DNA of 64,000 bases, from positions 1,179,015 to 1,243,014 of the forward strand of contig JACQXA010000004.1 of NCBI GenBank assembly GCA_016208975.1. Reading direction: 5' to 3'. Shown one piece after another: positions 55,345 through 64,000 of the stretch. The DNA is from Nitrospinota bacterium. Lineage in GTDB: Bacteria > Nitrospinota_A > UBA7883 > JACRLM01. The notes under the pieces are model-generated. The model saw nothing but the letters and a program-made list of their open reading frames with translations, searched no databases and was not told where the DNA came from. Numbering within the stretch: position 1 is the first letter of the stretch; the number at the start of each line of letters is the position of its first letter. The translations under genes were made by a program, and so were the position numbers.

Positions 55345-56910
55345 ATGGATATTCTGATCTACGTATTTGCCGCATTGGCCGCAGGTGTTGGTTTGGGGTT
55401 TGCCATTCGCAAGAACGTCGGTGGCAAGCAGGCGGAAGAGACTGTAAATGCCGCCAAAAACGAGGCCGGCCAGATATTGACCCACGCCAAAAAAGAGGCT
55501 GAAACCATCACGAAGGAAGCCAGCCTGGTAGCAAAAGAGGCGGCCCTGAAAGCCCAAGCGGAGTTCGATGTAAAGATCACCGAGCGCAAGAATGAGATTG
55601 AGCAGTTGGAGAAACGCCTGCTCAACCGGGAAAAGATCCTGGACAAAAAGCTGGAGCAAACCGAACGGCAGGAGCGGGAACTGGCCCGCAAGGAAACCCG
55701 TGTTACCGAAATAGAAAAGAGCCTCGCCAAAAAAGAGGAAGAGTATGGCCAGTTGGTGGAGGACCAGATTTCCAAGCTCCAGCAGGTCTCGGGCATGACT
55801 CCGGATGAGGCCAAAGAGGAACTTAAAGAACGTTTGCTGGAAACCGCGCGGCTGGAGTCGGCCATGGTCATAAAGAAAATCGAGGACCAGGCCAAATCGG
55901 AAGGAACGGAGCGCGCCCAGAAAATCATCGCTAACGCCATCCAGCGTTACGCCTCGGACTATGTGGCCGAGAACACCGTTTCAGTGGTGGATCTGCCCAG
56001 CGACGAGATGAAGGGAAGGATCATCGGCAGGGAAGGGCGCAACATCCGCGCGCTGGAAGTTGCCACCGGGGTGGACCTGATAATAGACGATACCCCCAAC
56101 GCCGTCATCCTTTCCTGTTTTGACCCGGTGAAACGCGAAGTGGCCAGGCTAACGCTGGAACGGCTGATCCACGACGGCAGGATACACCCTGGCCGCATCG
56201 AGGACACCGTGGAGAAAATGACCAAAGAGGTAAACAACCTCATCCGTGAAGAGGGCGAGAAAGCCTGTTTCGAGCTGGGCGTGGACGGCATCCATCCGGA
56301 GCTTATAAAAATCCTGGGCCGGCTGAAGTTCCGCACCTCTTATTCGCAGAACGTCCTGCGCCACTCCATAGAGGTGGGTTTTCTGGCGGGCATCATGGCC
56401 GCGGAACTGGGCCAGAACGTGAAACTGGCCAAACGGGCCGGGCTGTTGCACGACATAGGCAAAGCGCTGGACCACAACGTGGAAGGCACCCACACGCAGA
56501 TTGGGTTCGACGTGGCCCGGCGCCATAACGAGCCGAAGGTGGTGTTAAACTCCATCGCCTCCCATCACGAGGACGTGCCCGCCGAATCGGTGATAGCTGT
56601 GCTGGTGGCCGCGGCGGACGCGCTTTCCGCCTCCCGTCCGGGCGCCCGCAGGGAGATGCTGGAAAACTACATCAAGCGGATGCAGAAGCTGGAGGAGATC
56701 GGCAACTCGTTCGGCGGCGTGGAAAAAACCTACGCCATCCAGGCCGGGCGCGAAATCCGCGTGGTGGTAAAACCGGAAACGGTGAAAGACAGCGAGGCCT
56801 TCTTCCTGGCCAAAGACATCGCCCGCAAAATAGAGGGTGAGTTGGCATATCCCGGCGAGATAAAGGTTACGGTGATAAGGGAAACCCGCGTCACCGATTT
56901 CGCGCGGTAA
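55345..56910 (+). CDS. rny: Ribonuclease Y
   Basis: Membrane-anchored endoribonuclease that starts mRNA decay. 521 residues: N-terminal membrane helix ([19 protein letters not shown]), long coiled coil (about 30-200), KH domain (about 210-275, [19 protein letters not shown]) and HD domain (about 335-430, [14 protein letters not shown]; later SHHEDVPA). Standard length. Followed after 12 bases by ymdB, the usual rny neighbour. Confidence 0.97.
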   Translation: MDILIYVFAALAAGVGLGFAIRKNVGGKQAEETVNAAKNEAGQILTHAKKEAETITKEASLVAKEAALKAQAEFDVKITERKNEIEQLEKRLLNREKILDKKLEQTERQERELARKETRVTEIEKSLAKKEEEYGQLVEDQISKLQQVSGMTPDEAKEELKERLLETARLESAMVIKKIEDQAKSEGTERAQKIIANAIQRYASDYVAENTVSVVDLPSDEMKGRIIGREGRNIRALEVATGVDLIIDDTPNAVILSCFDPVKREVARLTLERLIHDGRIHPGRIEDTVEKMTKEVNNLIREEGEKACFELGVDGIHPELIKILGRLKFRTSYSQNVLRHSIEVGFLAGIMAAELGQNVKLAKRAGLLHDIGKALDHNVEGTHTQIGFDVARRHNEPKVVLNSIASHHEDVPAESVIAVLVAAADALSASRPGARREMLENYIKRMQKLEEIGNSFGGVEKTYAIQAGREIRVVVKPETVKDSEAFFLAKDIARKIEGELAYPGEIKVTVIRETRVTDFAR

Positions 56911-56922
56911 AGGCTGGACTGG

Positions 56923-57711
56923 ATGAAAATTCTCGTAATCGGCGACGTGTTCGGCAGAACCGGCCGGCGCATGCTGAAAACAGGCCTGGCCAACATCGTA
57001 AACCTGATGAAGGCCGATTTTGTCATCGCCAACTGCGAGAACCTGGCGGGCGGTTTCGGCTTCACCAAAGAGATGCTCGAAGAGGTTTACGCCGCCGGGG
57101 TGGAAGCGGTTACCACCGGCAACCACGTGTGGGACAAGAAAGAGGCGCTGGATATAGCCAAGGTTGACGCCCGCGTTCTGCGCCCGGCCAACTACCCGGA
57201 AGGGGTTCCCGGCAGAGGCTCCGCCGTGTTCACCACCCGGGGCGGGAAAAAGGTGGGCATACTAAACGTGATGGGCCGGGTGTTCATGGACGCGCTGGAC
57301 TGTCCTTTCAAAGCCGCAGAACGGGAGCTGGAAAAACTTAAAGCCGAAACCAACATAGTAATAGTGGACGCCCATTGCGAGGCCACGTCTGAAAAACAGG
57401 CGTTGGGATATTTTCTGGACGGGCGGGTGTCCGCCGTACTGGGAACCCACACCCATGTGCAAACCGCCGACGAGAAAATCATGTCCCGCGGCACGGCGTT
57501 TATAACAGACGTGGGCATGACCGGCCCGGCCCATTCCATAATCGGCGTGCGGGTGGACATAATTCTCAAAAGGTTTTTACAGAAGTTGCCCGAGAGGTTC
57601 GAGGAGGCCCATGGCCCCGGCCAACTAAACGCCGTGCTGGTGGAGGTGGATGATTTGACCGGGCTTGCAAAAAATATTAAGCGGGTGCAAACCGCCGAGC
57701 CGGAGAATTAA
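56923..57711 (+). CDS. ymdB: YmdB-family metallophosphodiesterase
   Basis: 262 residues. Calcineurin-like metal motifs: ILVIGDVFGRTGRR, ANCENLAGGFGFT, TTGNHVWDKKE, IVDAHCEATSEK, and LGTHTHVQTADE. Members hydrolyse 2',3'-cyclic nucleotides and affect RNA-decay and biofilm regulation. In operon with rny, a pairing widely conserved. The terminator right after it belongs to the opposite-strand flagellin gene. Confidence 0.95.
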   Translation: MKILVIGDVFGRTGRRMLKTGLANIVNLMKADFVIANCENLAGGFGFTKEMLEEVYAAGVEAVTTGNHVWDKKEALDIAKVDARVLRPANYPEGVPGRGSAVFTTRGGKKVGILNVMGRVFMDALDCPFKAAERELEKLKAETNIVIVDAHCEATSEKQALGYFLDGRVSAVLGTHTHVQTADEKIMSRGTAFITDVGMTGPAHSIIGVRVDIILKRFLQKLPERFEEAHGPGQLNAVLVEVDDLTGLAKNIKRVQTAEPEN

Positions 57712-57735
57712 AAAACCCGCGAGGGTTTCGCGGGT
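57709..57735 (-). terminator. Rho-independent terminator of the flagellin gene
   Basis: On the minus strand, stem ACCCGCGA (57735-57728) and TCGCGGGT (57722-57715) with loop AACCC is followed by TTTTTTAATT. It lies 19 bases after the flagellin stop. Confidence 0.85.
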
Positions 57736-57754
57736 CTAACCGGAAAGGACCACC

Positions 57755-58606
57755 CTAGCCTTTGATGTTCAGCAGAGAGCCTATCGCCCCGGCCTGAATT
57801 TTCGTTCCCTGTTTCAGCGCCGAAGTGGCCGCCTGGTTCAGCACGTTGTTCCGGTTCATGTCCGACACGCCTTGGGCATAATCCAGGTCGCTGATGTTGG
57901 AGTTGGCCGCAACAAGGTTTTCCTTGTAAACGCCCAGGTTGCTGGCCGCCGAGTCGAACCTGTTCTGGAGCGAGCCGATGTTGGCCCGGCTCTCGGTCAC
58001 GTTTTGGATTGCCGTATCGAAGGCCGCCAATGCGTCCCGCGCCCCTTGCTGGGTGCTGATGTCCACCCCGGAAACACCTAACGCTCCCGTGTCCGCCTGG
58101 TCCACCACATTCAGGTTTATCTGGTCCGCCGGGGTGCTGTTGATCCCGGCCTGAACGTTCACCTGCGTGGCGGCGCCAGGGGCCAGCTCGCCACTGAGCA
58201 ATTTTTGGCCGTTAAACTCTGTGGTTCCCGCCACCCGGTCAATTTCAGACTTGATGGCGCTGATTTCATTGTTTAAAAGCGCCCTCTGCTCGCTGTTCAA
58301 GGTGCCGCTGGCGGCCTGGACGGCAAGCTCCCGCCCTCGGGTGAGCATGTCCGACACCTCTCCCAGAGCCCCTTCGGCCACGCGGGTCATAGACATTCCA
58401 TCGGATATGTTCCGCTGGGCCTGTTCGGCGGAAGCGATGTCCGCATTTAACTGTTCGGCAATGGCCAGACCCGCCGCATCGTCCGCGGCTTTGTTTATTC
58501 GCTTGCCGGACGCCAGTTTTGAAAGACTGTCCGCCAGCCGGGAGCCAGAGGAGGCAATGTTTCTCTGGGCGGAGGTAGTGAAAGAATTGTTTATGCTAAT
58601 AGGCAT
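57755..58606 (-). CDS. fliC: Flagellin
   Basis: 283 residues from the ATG at 58606 (MPISINNSFTT); a GTG three codons upstream is possible. N-terminal D0/D1 helices (SLSKLASGKRINKAADDAAG, QAQRNISDGMSMTRVAEGAL, RGRELAVQAASGTLN) and C-terminal D1/D0 (IGSLQNRFDSAASNL, ending SALKQGTKIQAGAIGSLLN). Almost no variable D2/D3 region, so it makes a minimal flagellin. Monocistronic, with its own promoter and terminator. The tail lacks the usual C-terminal LL-R ending (ends LNIKG). Confidence 0.96.
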   Translation of the reverse strand: MPISINNSFTTSAQRNIASSGSRLADSLSKLASGKRINKAADDAAGLAIAEQLNADIASAEQAQRNISDGMSMTRVAEGALGEVSDMLTRGRELAVQAASGTLNSEQRALLNNEISAIKSEIDRVAGTTEFNGQKLLSGELAPGAATQVNVQAGINSTPADQINLNVVDQADTGALGVSGVDISTQQGARDALAAFDTAIQNVTESRANIGSLQNRFDSAASNLGVYKENLVAANSNISDLDYAQGVSDMNRNNVLNQAATSALKQGTKIQAGAIGSLLNIKG

Positions 58607-58645
58607 ACGAGCCACCGATTGTTAAGGAATGTTCCCTACCTATTT

Positions 58646-58674
58646 AATTTAAGCTTGTTTAAAAGGGTTGTCAA
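58646..58674 (-). promoter_or_regulatory. Sigma-70-like promoter of the flagellin gene
   Basis: On the minus strand: TTGACA (58674-58669), 17-base spacer, TAAATT (58651-58646). It lies about 40-68 bases upstream of the start. MITE copy E ends 7 bases before its 8-bp duplication at 58682, directly upstream of the -35. No clear sigma-28 or sigma-54 site was seen. Confidence 0.5.
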
Positions 58675-58689
58675 CGAATGGCTTAATTC

Positions 58690-58840
58690 GGTAGCGTCTC
58701 AGTTTGAAAGTACAGGGGAGATTCTTCACTTACGCTCAGAATGACAATATAAAAGCCGTTGCTAACATTGTCATCCTGGGCGAAGCGCAAGCGTAGTGAA
58801 GGATCTGTCTGTTATTTGAGATTCAAACTGAGACACCACC
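58690..58840 (+). mobile_element. MITE copy E (151 bp) with 8-bp target duplication
   Basis: Ends GGTAGCGTCTCAGTTTGAA and TTCAAACTGAGACACCACC, flanked by CTTAATTC on both sides (58682-58689, 58841-58848). Lies between the flagellin promoter and the end of the CheY-like gene. Confidence 0.92.
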
Positions 58841-58869
58841 CTTAATTCTAAAGGGTTACAGGCGGATCA

Positions 58870-59286
58870 CTAATCCTGGGAGGGGGGCTTTGGCGTATAA
58901 AGCCGCTCCAGGTTACCTCTCACCTTTTCGCCAAGGTCTTCGGTGGTCAAGGTTTTTATGATGTATCCTTTCACCCCCAGCTTGATGGCTTTCTGAACCG
59001 TGTCCTTGTCCGACTCACCGGTCACCATGATTACATGGATATCCTTGTTCAACCCGGCGGCTTTCCCCGCCTGCAAGGCTTGAATGCCGGACATGTCGGG
59101 AAGCATCATGTCCAGTATCAACACGTCGAAAACCTCAGTGGCAAGCTTTTCAACCGTCTCCCGGCCTGTGCCCGCCTCCGTTATGCTTGTGGCGCCGATG
59201 CCCTCCAAGGCATGTTTTTCGACACTCCGCATGAACTTGCTGTCGTCAACTATAAGGAATTTTAAACTGGCTATATCTACCGGCAT
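58870..59286 (-). CDS. CheY-like single-domain response regulator
   Basis: 138 residues. Acidic pair in FLIVDDSKFMRS, phospho-acceptor in VLILDMMLPDMSG, Thr in IMVTGESD and Lys in GYIIKTLT. Between the flagellin and kinase genes on the same strand, 56 bases after the Ser/Thr kinase. It may serve motility or chemotaxis signalling; no histidine kinase is adjacent. The KPF/KPL Lys-Pro is replaced by Lys-Thr. Confidence 0.88.
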   Translation of the reverse strand: MPVDIASLKFLIVDDSKFMRSVEKHALEGIGATSITEAGTGRETVEKLATEVFDVLILDMMLPDMSGIQALQAGKAAGLNKDIHVIMVTGESDKDTVQKAIKLGVKGYIIKTLTTEDLGEKVRGNLERLYTPKPPSQD

Positions 59287-59342
59287 TGTTTATAGCTTAA
59301 TCAAAGGGTGGTTGCTAAAGGATATTATAATACATTCCGGTA

Positions 59343-62006
59343 TTATTCCTTTGCCTGGTTCAGCCTTTTTAAGATCAAACAGTGGAGTTTTTCCAGCTCC
59401 GGGTAGCTGTTGAACTCTTCCGATTTCATAAGCCCCGGATTATGGAAAAGGGCCTCGATTAACCTGCTACAGGCTTCGGGCTGGTCTCCGGTCTCCAGGT
59501 CGGTGGACGCCAGTTCGCATAGCACCCATTCCTTACCCATGGGGTTTTGTACAAGGATGGTTTTATACACCATTTTCGCGTCTTCAAACCGCCCCATGTT
59601 CCGCAGTTGCAGGGCATGCCTCAATCCTGCGGTTTTCATGTTTTCCAAAACGATGTGCTTTTCCGGGATGGTGTATTTGAGAAGCTCCAGGTATATTTCA
59701 TAAGCCCTGCCATACTCCCCGGCTTTTCTTAAGGTGACGGCGTAATTGTTGAAAGCGGGCGCTACAATGGCTGGATCCCGCTTCAGGGCGCTACGGAATA
59801 TTTTCTCCGCCTCGGCCTGGTTTCCGCTGGCGGCCAGGATCAACGCCCGGTCCAACAGCATTTCCAGGTCTGTTTCCGGATCGTCCGCTTCCATGTTTCG
59901 GGTCTTGTAGGCCAGCCGCGCCGCCAGCTCCGCCAAGCGGTTCTTGATGTCATCCAAGCCCGTTATTTCAAAATCCACCTCGTGCATGGCCGAAAGCAAC
60001 GCCGCGTATGGATTTTTGGCCAGTTTCTCGGGAGTGGCGCGATTCTGCCTTTCGTATTGTTCTATCAACCTTTCCGATTCAAGCAGGCGCTTAATGCCCA
60101 CCTCAAACCAGTTCCTGGCTTTTTCCGTGTTGTCCTCCTCCATCTCGCGCCGGGCCATTATCAAACAACAGGCTCCGATTTTCGCGTATGGGATGGGGGC
60201 GGTCTGGTTCAACCGGTTGGCTTCCCGGTAGTCGTTAAGGGCGGGAACGTACCGGCGGATTTTGTAATAGGCGTCCCCCCGGTTAACCAATAACGCAAAG
60301 TCCGGTTTGAATAGCACCGCTTCAGTGAAAACTTTTATAGCTTCTTCAAACTGTCCTGATCTCATAAGGCTTTCACCCAGGGCCAGCAGACCTCTGTAAG
60401 TGTCTATATCCTCGGTTCCGTTTTTCTTGATTTCAGGGAGTTGCTTCTCCCTGACCGAAAAACCGTTCACATCCAAATCCGCGTACCGGACCAGATCGCT
60501 CATGATTTCGGCGATGTTCTGGTCTAAAACCACGTTTGGGGTGAGGAAAACGGCGTATTTCACACCGAAATCCGCCAGGAATTTGAATAGTGTGTGCTGT
60601 TGCTCCGATGTCACGGTGCTACGGAAAATAGGGATTACCACACCCATGTCTATGGTCGGATTTAAACGCAGTAGTTCCCTAAAAAGATCCACCAGGTTGT
60701 AGCCGGACTGTTTGGGCTTATAAAGCAGTAGATAAAGGTGACCCCGTTTAGTCTCGTAATTTATTTGCCGGGCCAGGTTGGCCATGGGGGCGGTGATGCC
60801 CGCATGCAGATAGAAGCCCATTTTAGTGAGCATCTCTTCAATACGTTCCGCCAGCATGTTTTCATCCATGCTGTATGAAATATGGGGGAATTTCGATAAA
60901 AGCTTTGAAAACTTGGCCTTTAGCGCCGTATCCCCCTTTTGCCTAACCATGCTGGCCGGAATTTCCAGCGTAGGCTCTTCACCTGCGGAGGGCTCCAAAA
61001 AAGCCTCCTCCTGTTTTGCGGGAGCGGGGATGAAATCCTGGGTAACTTCCCCCTCAAAAAATGAAACGGTCACAGGGGTTTCCTCATGGCCTTGGAAAGG
61101 CGTTTCTACGGCAATACCCGCTGTTTTTTCAATTGGTTTAGCAGATATTGCAGATTCACCGGCGGGTAGGGCTCCCATAACCAGATTCAACGCGCCCAGA
61201 TATTCGGTGAAGTTTGAAAACCTGCCCTCCAGTTCCTTGGACAACCCTCTTTGGATCAGTGAGTTCAAAACTGGGGGCAACGCCGGGTCTAGGCTTGTGG
61301 GCAGGGTTGGATCCTGATTTATAACGTTGAAAATTATGGATGTTATGTTGCTTCCTGTGAAAGGCTTTTCCCCGGTTACAAGCTCATAAAGGATAACTGT
61401 CAGCGAAAAAATATCCGTCCGCGCATCCACCCGTTTGCCATAAATCTGCTCTGGCGACATATAGCTGGGAGTACCCATGATTGCGCCGGAAAGAGTCAGG
61501 GAAGAGTCCGGCACCCGGGCCAGGCCGAAATCGGTAATTTTAGGATGATCCCCCTCCACCATGATTATGTTGGAGGGCTTTAGATCCCTATGGATTACGC
61601 TATGGCGGTGGGCATATTCCATCCCTTCCGCTATTTCTTTGATTATTTGAAGCTTTTTGTCGAGGCTTTTATATGTCTTGTTCTTGATGTGCCAGTCCAA
61701 CCCTTTACCTTCAAGGAATTCCATAGCAATATAAACGCTGAGAGAACCGTCTTGAAGGGTTTCCTCCCCCACGTCATAGATGGTTACTATGGCGGGGTGG
61801 GAAAGACGCCCGGCGGCTTGGGCCTCTACCATGAACCGTTCCATTGGCCGCAGATGGTGGATTTCTTTATCCTTGGCCAGGGTGGAGGAGCGGATGACCT
61901 TTAAGGCTACAGGGCGGTTGATTTTAGGGTCTAGTCCTTTAAAAACAAGGCCCATACCCCCACTGCCGATCTTATCCTGAATTTGATATCGGCCAAGCTT
62001 CTTCAT
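59343..62006 (-). CDS. Eukaryotic-like Ser/Thr protein kinase with C-terminal TPRs
   Basis: 887 residues. Kinase domain (about 5-270): GSGGMGLVFKG, Lys in RPVALKVI, catalytic HRDLKPSNIIM, DFGLAR and TPSYMSPEQIYG. A low-complexity linker (about 280-380) follows. Residues about 385-545 form an alpha/beta domain I do not recognise (GHLYLLLYKPKQSGYNLV, MGVVIPIFRSTVTSEQQ). The rest is TPR-like (about 545-880: ALGESLMRSGQFEEAIKVF, AEKIFRSALKRDPA). No membrane segment seen. Upstream of a CheY-like gene. Substrate unknown. Confidence 0.9.
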   Translation of the reverse strand: MKKLGRYQIQDKIGSGGMGLVFKGLDPKINRPVALKVIRSSTLAKDKEIHHLRPMERFMVEAQAAGRLSHPAIVTIYDVGEETLQDGSLSVYIAMEFLEGKGLDWHIKNKTYKSLDKKLQIIKEIAEGMEYAHRHSVIHRDLKPSNIIMVEGDHPKITDFGLARVPDSSLTLSGAIMGTPSYMSPEQIYGKRVDARTDIFSLTVILYELVTGEKPFTGSNITSIIFNVINQDPTLPTSLDPALPPVLNSLIQRGLSKELEGRFSNFTEYLGALNLVMGALPAGESAISAKPIEKTAGIAVETPFQGHEETPVTVSFFEGEVTQDFIPAPAKQEEAFLEPSAGEEPTLEIPASMVRQKGDTALKAKFSKLLSKFPHISYSMDENMLAERIEEMLTKMGFYLHAGITAPMANLARQINYETKRGHLYLLLYKPKQSGYNLVDLFRELLRLNPTIDMGVVIPIFRSTVTSEQQHTLFKFLADFGVKYAVFLTPNVVLDQNIAEIMSDLVRYADLDVNGFSVREKQLPEIKKNGTEDIDTYRGLLALGESLMRSGQFEEAIKVFTEAVLFKPDFALLVNRGDAYYKIRRYVPALNDYREANRLNQTAPIPYAKIGACCLIMARREMEEDNTEKARNWFEVGIKRLLESERLIEQYERQNRATPEKLAKNPYAALLSAMHEVDFEITGLDDIKNRLAELAARLAYKTRNMEADDPETDLEMLLDRALILAASGNQAEAEKIFRSALKRDPAIVAPAFNNYAVTLRKAGEYGRAYEIYLELLKYTIPEKHIVLENMKTAGLRHALQLRNMGRFEDAKMVYKTILVQNPMGKEWVLCELASTDLETGDQPEACSRLIEALFHNPGLMKSEEFNSYPELEKLHCLILKRLNQAKE

Positions 62007-62209
62007 ATAGCGTTACAATAAATGGGCGAAACCAAGGGTTCCACGCCCATGAAAGTATATAGCCAAAACTAACCAAACACCCTTGAGCCTTAAGGCTCTT
62101 CTATATTGTAAGATAATAAAACCTTACAAGTTATTCAAATTTTAATATCCGGTTGCCCCGCTTGGTTATAAGGTCGTACATTAAACCAATAAGTTAAAGC
62201 GGGGAAGTT

Positions 62210-63025
62210 ATGCTTACCAAGGAAGCTTTTAGGGAAGGGGTGTTGGGCCGGACAGGCCGGAAAGTATTAAGGCTTGGCTTGGCCGGGGGATACGGCGTGT
62301 CGGCCGAAGGTGTTGAAATGGCGGTGGAAAGGGGGGTTAACTACCTGTATCATGGCTCCATCCGGCGGGACGGCATGACCCAGGCCATAAAGAACCTGAC
62401 AGGCAAAGGCAAACGGGAGCAGTTGATCATTGTCGCCCAAATATACTGGCGGGAATGGGCTTGGCCGTTTAACAGGAGTTTCTATTCGTTCTTGAAAAAT
62501 AACGGGTTGGAATATGTGGATGTGTTACTGTTGGGCTGGCACAACGGCCCTCCGTCCCAGAAGACGCTGGATATTTGTAGTGACTTAAAAGTTAAGGGGT
62601 TATTCCGGCACCTGGCCATTTCGGGGCATAATAGGAAAGCTTTCCCTGAATTCGCCGCCTCTGGACTGTACGATGCAATGATGACCCGTTATAACGCCGT
62701 CCACAGGGGTGCGGAAGACGAGATATTCCCTCATATAGACAAAGAAAGGTCTGTCCGCCCAGCAATCACCACATACACCACCACCTGCTGGGGACAGTTA
62801 TTGAAATCTGGTAACACCCCCTCTGGCGAGGCGACACCTAAAGCCTCTGATTGTTATAGGTTTGTGATGAGCAACCCTACAGTTGACGTGTGCATGAGCG
62901 GGCCTAAAAATATGGATGAGCTGAAAGAAGCCCTATCCGCGCTGGACAAGGGGGAAATGAGCGAGGCGGAAATGAAATGGATGAGAAAAGTTGGGGACTA
63001 TATCCATTCGGGTAAAGCTAAATAG
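62210..63025 (+). CDS. Aldo/keto reductase-like TIM-barrel protein
   Basis: 271 residues. Pattern follows aldo/keto reductases: GRTGRKVLRLGLAGGYGVSAEGVEMAVERGVNYLYHGS, then EYVDVLLLGWHNG and FRHLAISGHNRK. The usual catalytic Tyr in the DTA...YG region is present as YLYH, but Asp and the active-site Lys are not obvious, and the tail (CMSGPKNMDELKEAL) matches this family. Stands alone; its end overlaps the convergent Fic-like gene by 8 bases. Activity uncertain. Confidence 0.8.
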   Translation: MLTKEAFREGVLGRTGRKVLRLGLAGGYGVSAEGVEMAVERGVNYLYHGSIRRDGMTQAIKNLTGKGKREQLIIVAQIYWREWAWPFNRSFYSFLKNNGLEYVDVLLLGWHNGPPSQKTLDICSDLKVKGLFRHLAISGHNRKAFPEFAASGLYDAMMTRYNAVHRGAEDEIFPHIDKERSVRPAITTYTTTCWGQLLKSGNTPSGEATPKASDCYRFVMSNPTVDVCMSGPKNMDELKEALSALDKGEMSEAEMKWMRKVGDYIHSGKAK

Positions 63026-64000
63026 ACCCGTATAACTCAATAAGTTGAGGAACCACATAGACCCGGTTGCGCCGTCTTCCCGTATGTTCCGCCAAAATCC
63101 CCAGCGACACCAGCTTCTCCACATTGAATTGCGCCGCCCGGAAAGTAACCCTGCAAACCCGGGCCGCCCGGTTCACCGTTATGGCGGGCAGGCTGAAAAG
63201 CTCGTCCAGTAGCTGGGGGAGCACGTTTGAGGCCCGCTCTGCCACCAAAAGCTTTGAATAATCATGATGAAGGGTATCCAGCCTGCCAGTGATATCCACA
63301 AGCCGGGCGCTTTGATCGGCAATCATGTCCAGAAACAAACCGGTCCACCCGGCCCAGTCTCCGTTTTGCATAATTTCATAAAAAGCTTTGGCCAGCTTTT
63401 CCTTATTTCTTTCAATATAAGGGGTTAAAGGTAATAGTGCCCCATCATGGCCTCCCTGCTTAGATGTCATGAGGCTAAATATCAGGCCCGCCATGATACC
63501 GGAGCCCATTTCAAAAGGTTGAAGGGCAACCAGCTGATAATAAACCAGTGTGGCAATTACCAGATCGGGCAAAGAAGGCGGGTGACGGAAGAATTTGTCC
63601 AAAGAATACAGGGCTGGCTTAAGGAAATCGACCGGAGGCGGGGTAAAAATATGGGTTGCAGACTCAACACCTAATAAATTAAAGGGTTCCAACTGGGTTT
63701 CCCGGAAATTTCCTGCCTCGGCACCCATCTGGCCGAACAGGATATTGTGCAAATCCAGGGTAAGCATAAGGTTTACCGGCAGACCTTTGGATAACTGAAA
63801 AGAACCTTGCTCCAAAGCCCGCTGATAATTATCAACCAGTTGATTTATCCGAGCATCGGCTTGATTGTCCATGGCGCGTGATAAAATGGCCGATTCAAAA
63901 CTGGTTGGCTGGCCATTTAAGCGTGAAAGCGCCGCAACCTCCGCTATCGGCAGGACGCTCCGCAAGAAGCCTAGCAGATTTGGGTGGGCGCCACGTCCAA
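63018..64000 (-). CDS. Fic-fold protein with degenerate active site (5' end beyond window)
   Basis: The frame remains open to the right edge, so the N-terminus is cut off; about 326 residues are visible. The Fic core and a C-terminal winged helix (RAARVCRVTFRAAQFNVEKLVSLGIL then GRRRNRVYVV) match Fic proteins with a DNA-binding tail. The catalytic HPFxxGNGR motif reads QPFEMGSGIM: His, Asn and Arg are all replaced, so AMP transfer is unlikely. The flap region (TPPPVDFLKPALYSLDKFF) is kept. Probably a regulatory relic. Family certain, function not. Confidence 0.82.
   Translation of the reverse strand, partial: GRGAHPNLLGFLRSVLPIAEVAALSRLNGQPTSFESAILSRAMDNQADARINQLVDNYQRALEQGSFQLSKGLPVNLMLTLDLHNILFGQMGAEAGNFRETQLEPFNLLGVESATHIFTPPPVDFLKPALYSLDKFFRHPPSLPDLVIATLVYYQLVALQPFEMGSGIMAGLIFSLMTSKQGGHDGALLPLTPYIERNKEKLAKAFYEIMQNGDWAGWTGLFLDMIADQSARLVDITGRLDTLHHDYSKLLVAERASNVLPQLLDELFSLPAITVNRAARVCRVTFRAAQFNVEKLVSLGILAEHTGRRRNRVYVVPQLIELYGSI

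Overview
The window is about 64 kb of a GC-rich chromosome from a Gram-negative, flagellated bacterium. LPS/O-antigen sugar genes (kdsD, gmd), NagZ, two HtrA proteases, an outer-membrane beta-barrel and periplasmic c-type cytochromes show the outer membrane. Flagellar genes (fliK, flgD, flgE, flgB, fliE, flagellin) lie in three places, two behind sigma-54-type -24/-12 promoters. A 30-heme cytochrome suggests long-range or extracellular electron transfer. Gene content and order fit a Desulfobacterota/Nitrospinota-like lineage, but I cannot place it from sequence alone.

Layout. 1-2.7 kb: end of a peptide ABC transporter, then kdsD and gmd. 3.0-9.2 kb: a DUF218 protein, then a compact ten-gene minus-strand operon (thrC-like, cysO, moeB, two DsrE-like genes, cysM, a DsrH-like gene, tusA, a double-NIL protein, an Rrf2 regulator) that looks like cysteine synthesis on a protein-bound thiocarboxylate fed by a DsrEFH/TusA sulfur relay. 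9.6-13.3 kb: fliK-flgD-flgE. 13.4-31.1 kb: the replication-origin region: thiD, dnaA, gyrB, a TIM-barrel gene, murI, rph, rpmH nested inside rnpA, yidD, yidC, jag, mnmE, mnmG, rsmG, two perfect parS sites, parA, parB and a bactofilin. dnaN and recF are absent from the dnaA-gyrB junction, which carries DnaA-box-like sites.

31.2-37.4 kb: tRNA-Arg, an ArsR-type regulator with a 36-residue Cys-rich peptide gene too short to be found by usual length cut-offs, an unrecognised 353-residue protein, a tandem HtrA pair, and a segment with an orphan ribbon-helix-helix protein and a candidate structured RNA, flanked by two copies of a small transposable element. 37.4-41.2 kb: the 30-heme cytochrome and its partner beta-barrel. 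41.2-48.2 kb: an RpoH-like sigma factor, flgB-fliE, two sensor-kinase genes, dut, tRNA-Lys and clpS. 48.2-50.1 kb: an AT-richer restriction-modification island. 50.1-54.3 kb: assorted enzymes. 54.4-58.6 kb: 6S RNA, RNase Y, YmdB phosphodiesterase and flagellin. 58.7-64 kb: a CheY-like regulator, a Ser/Thr kinase with TPRs, an aldo/keto reductase-like protein and a Fic-fold protein with a degenerate active site.

A recurring theme is a 150-151 bp fold-back element (MITE). Five copies each sit between perfect 8-bp, A/T-rich direct repeats, and one decayed copy is also present. No CRISPR array, rRNA operon or complete transposase gene was seen.
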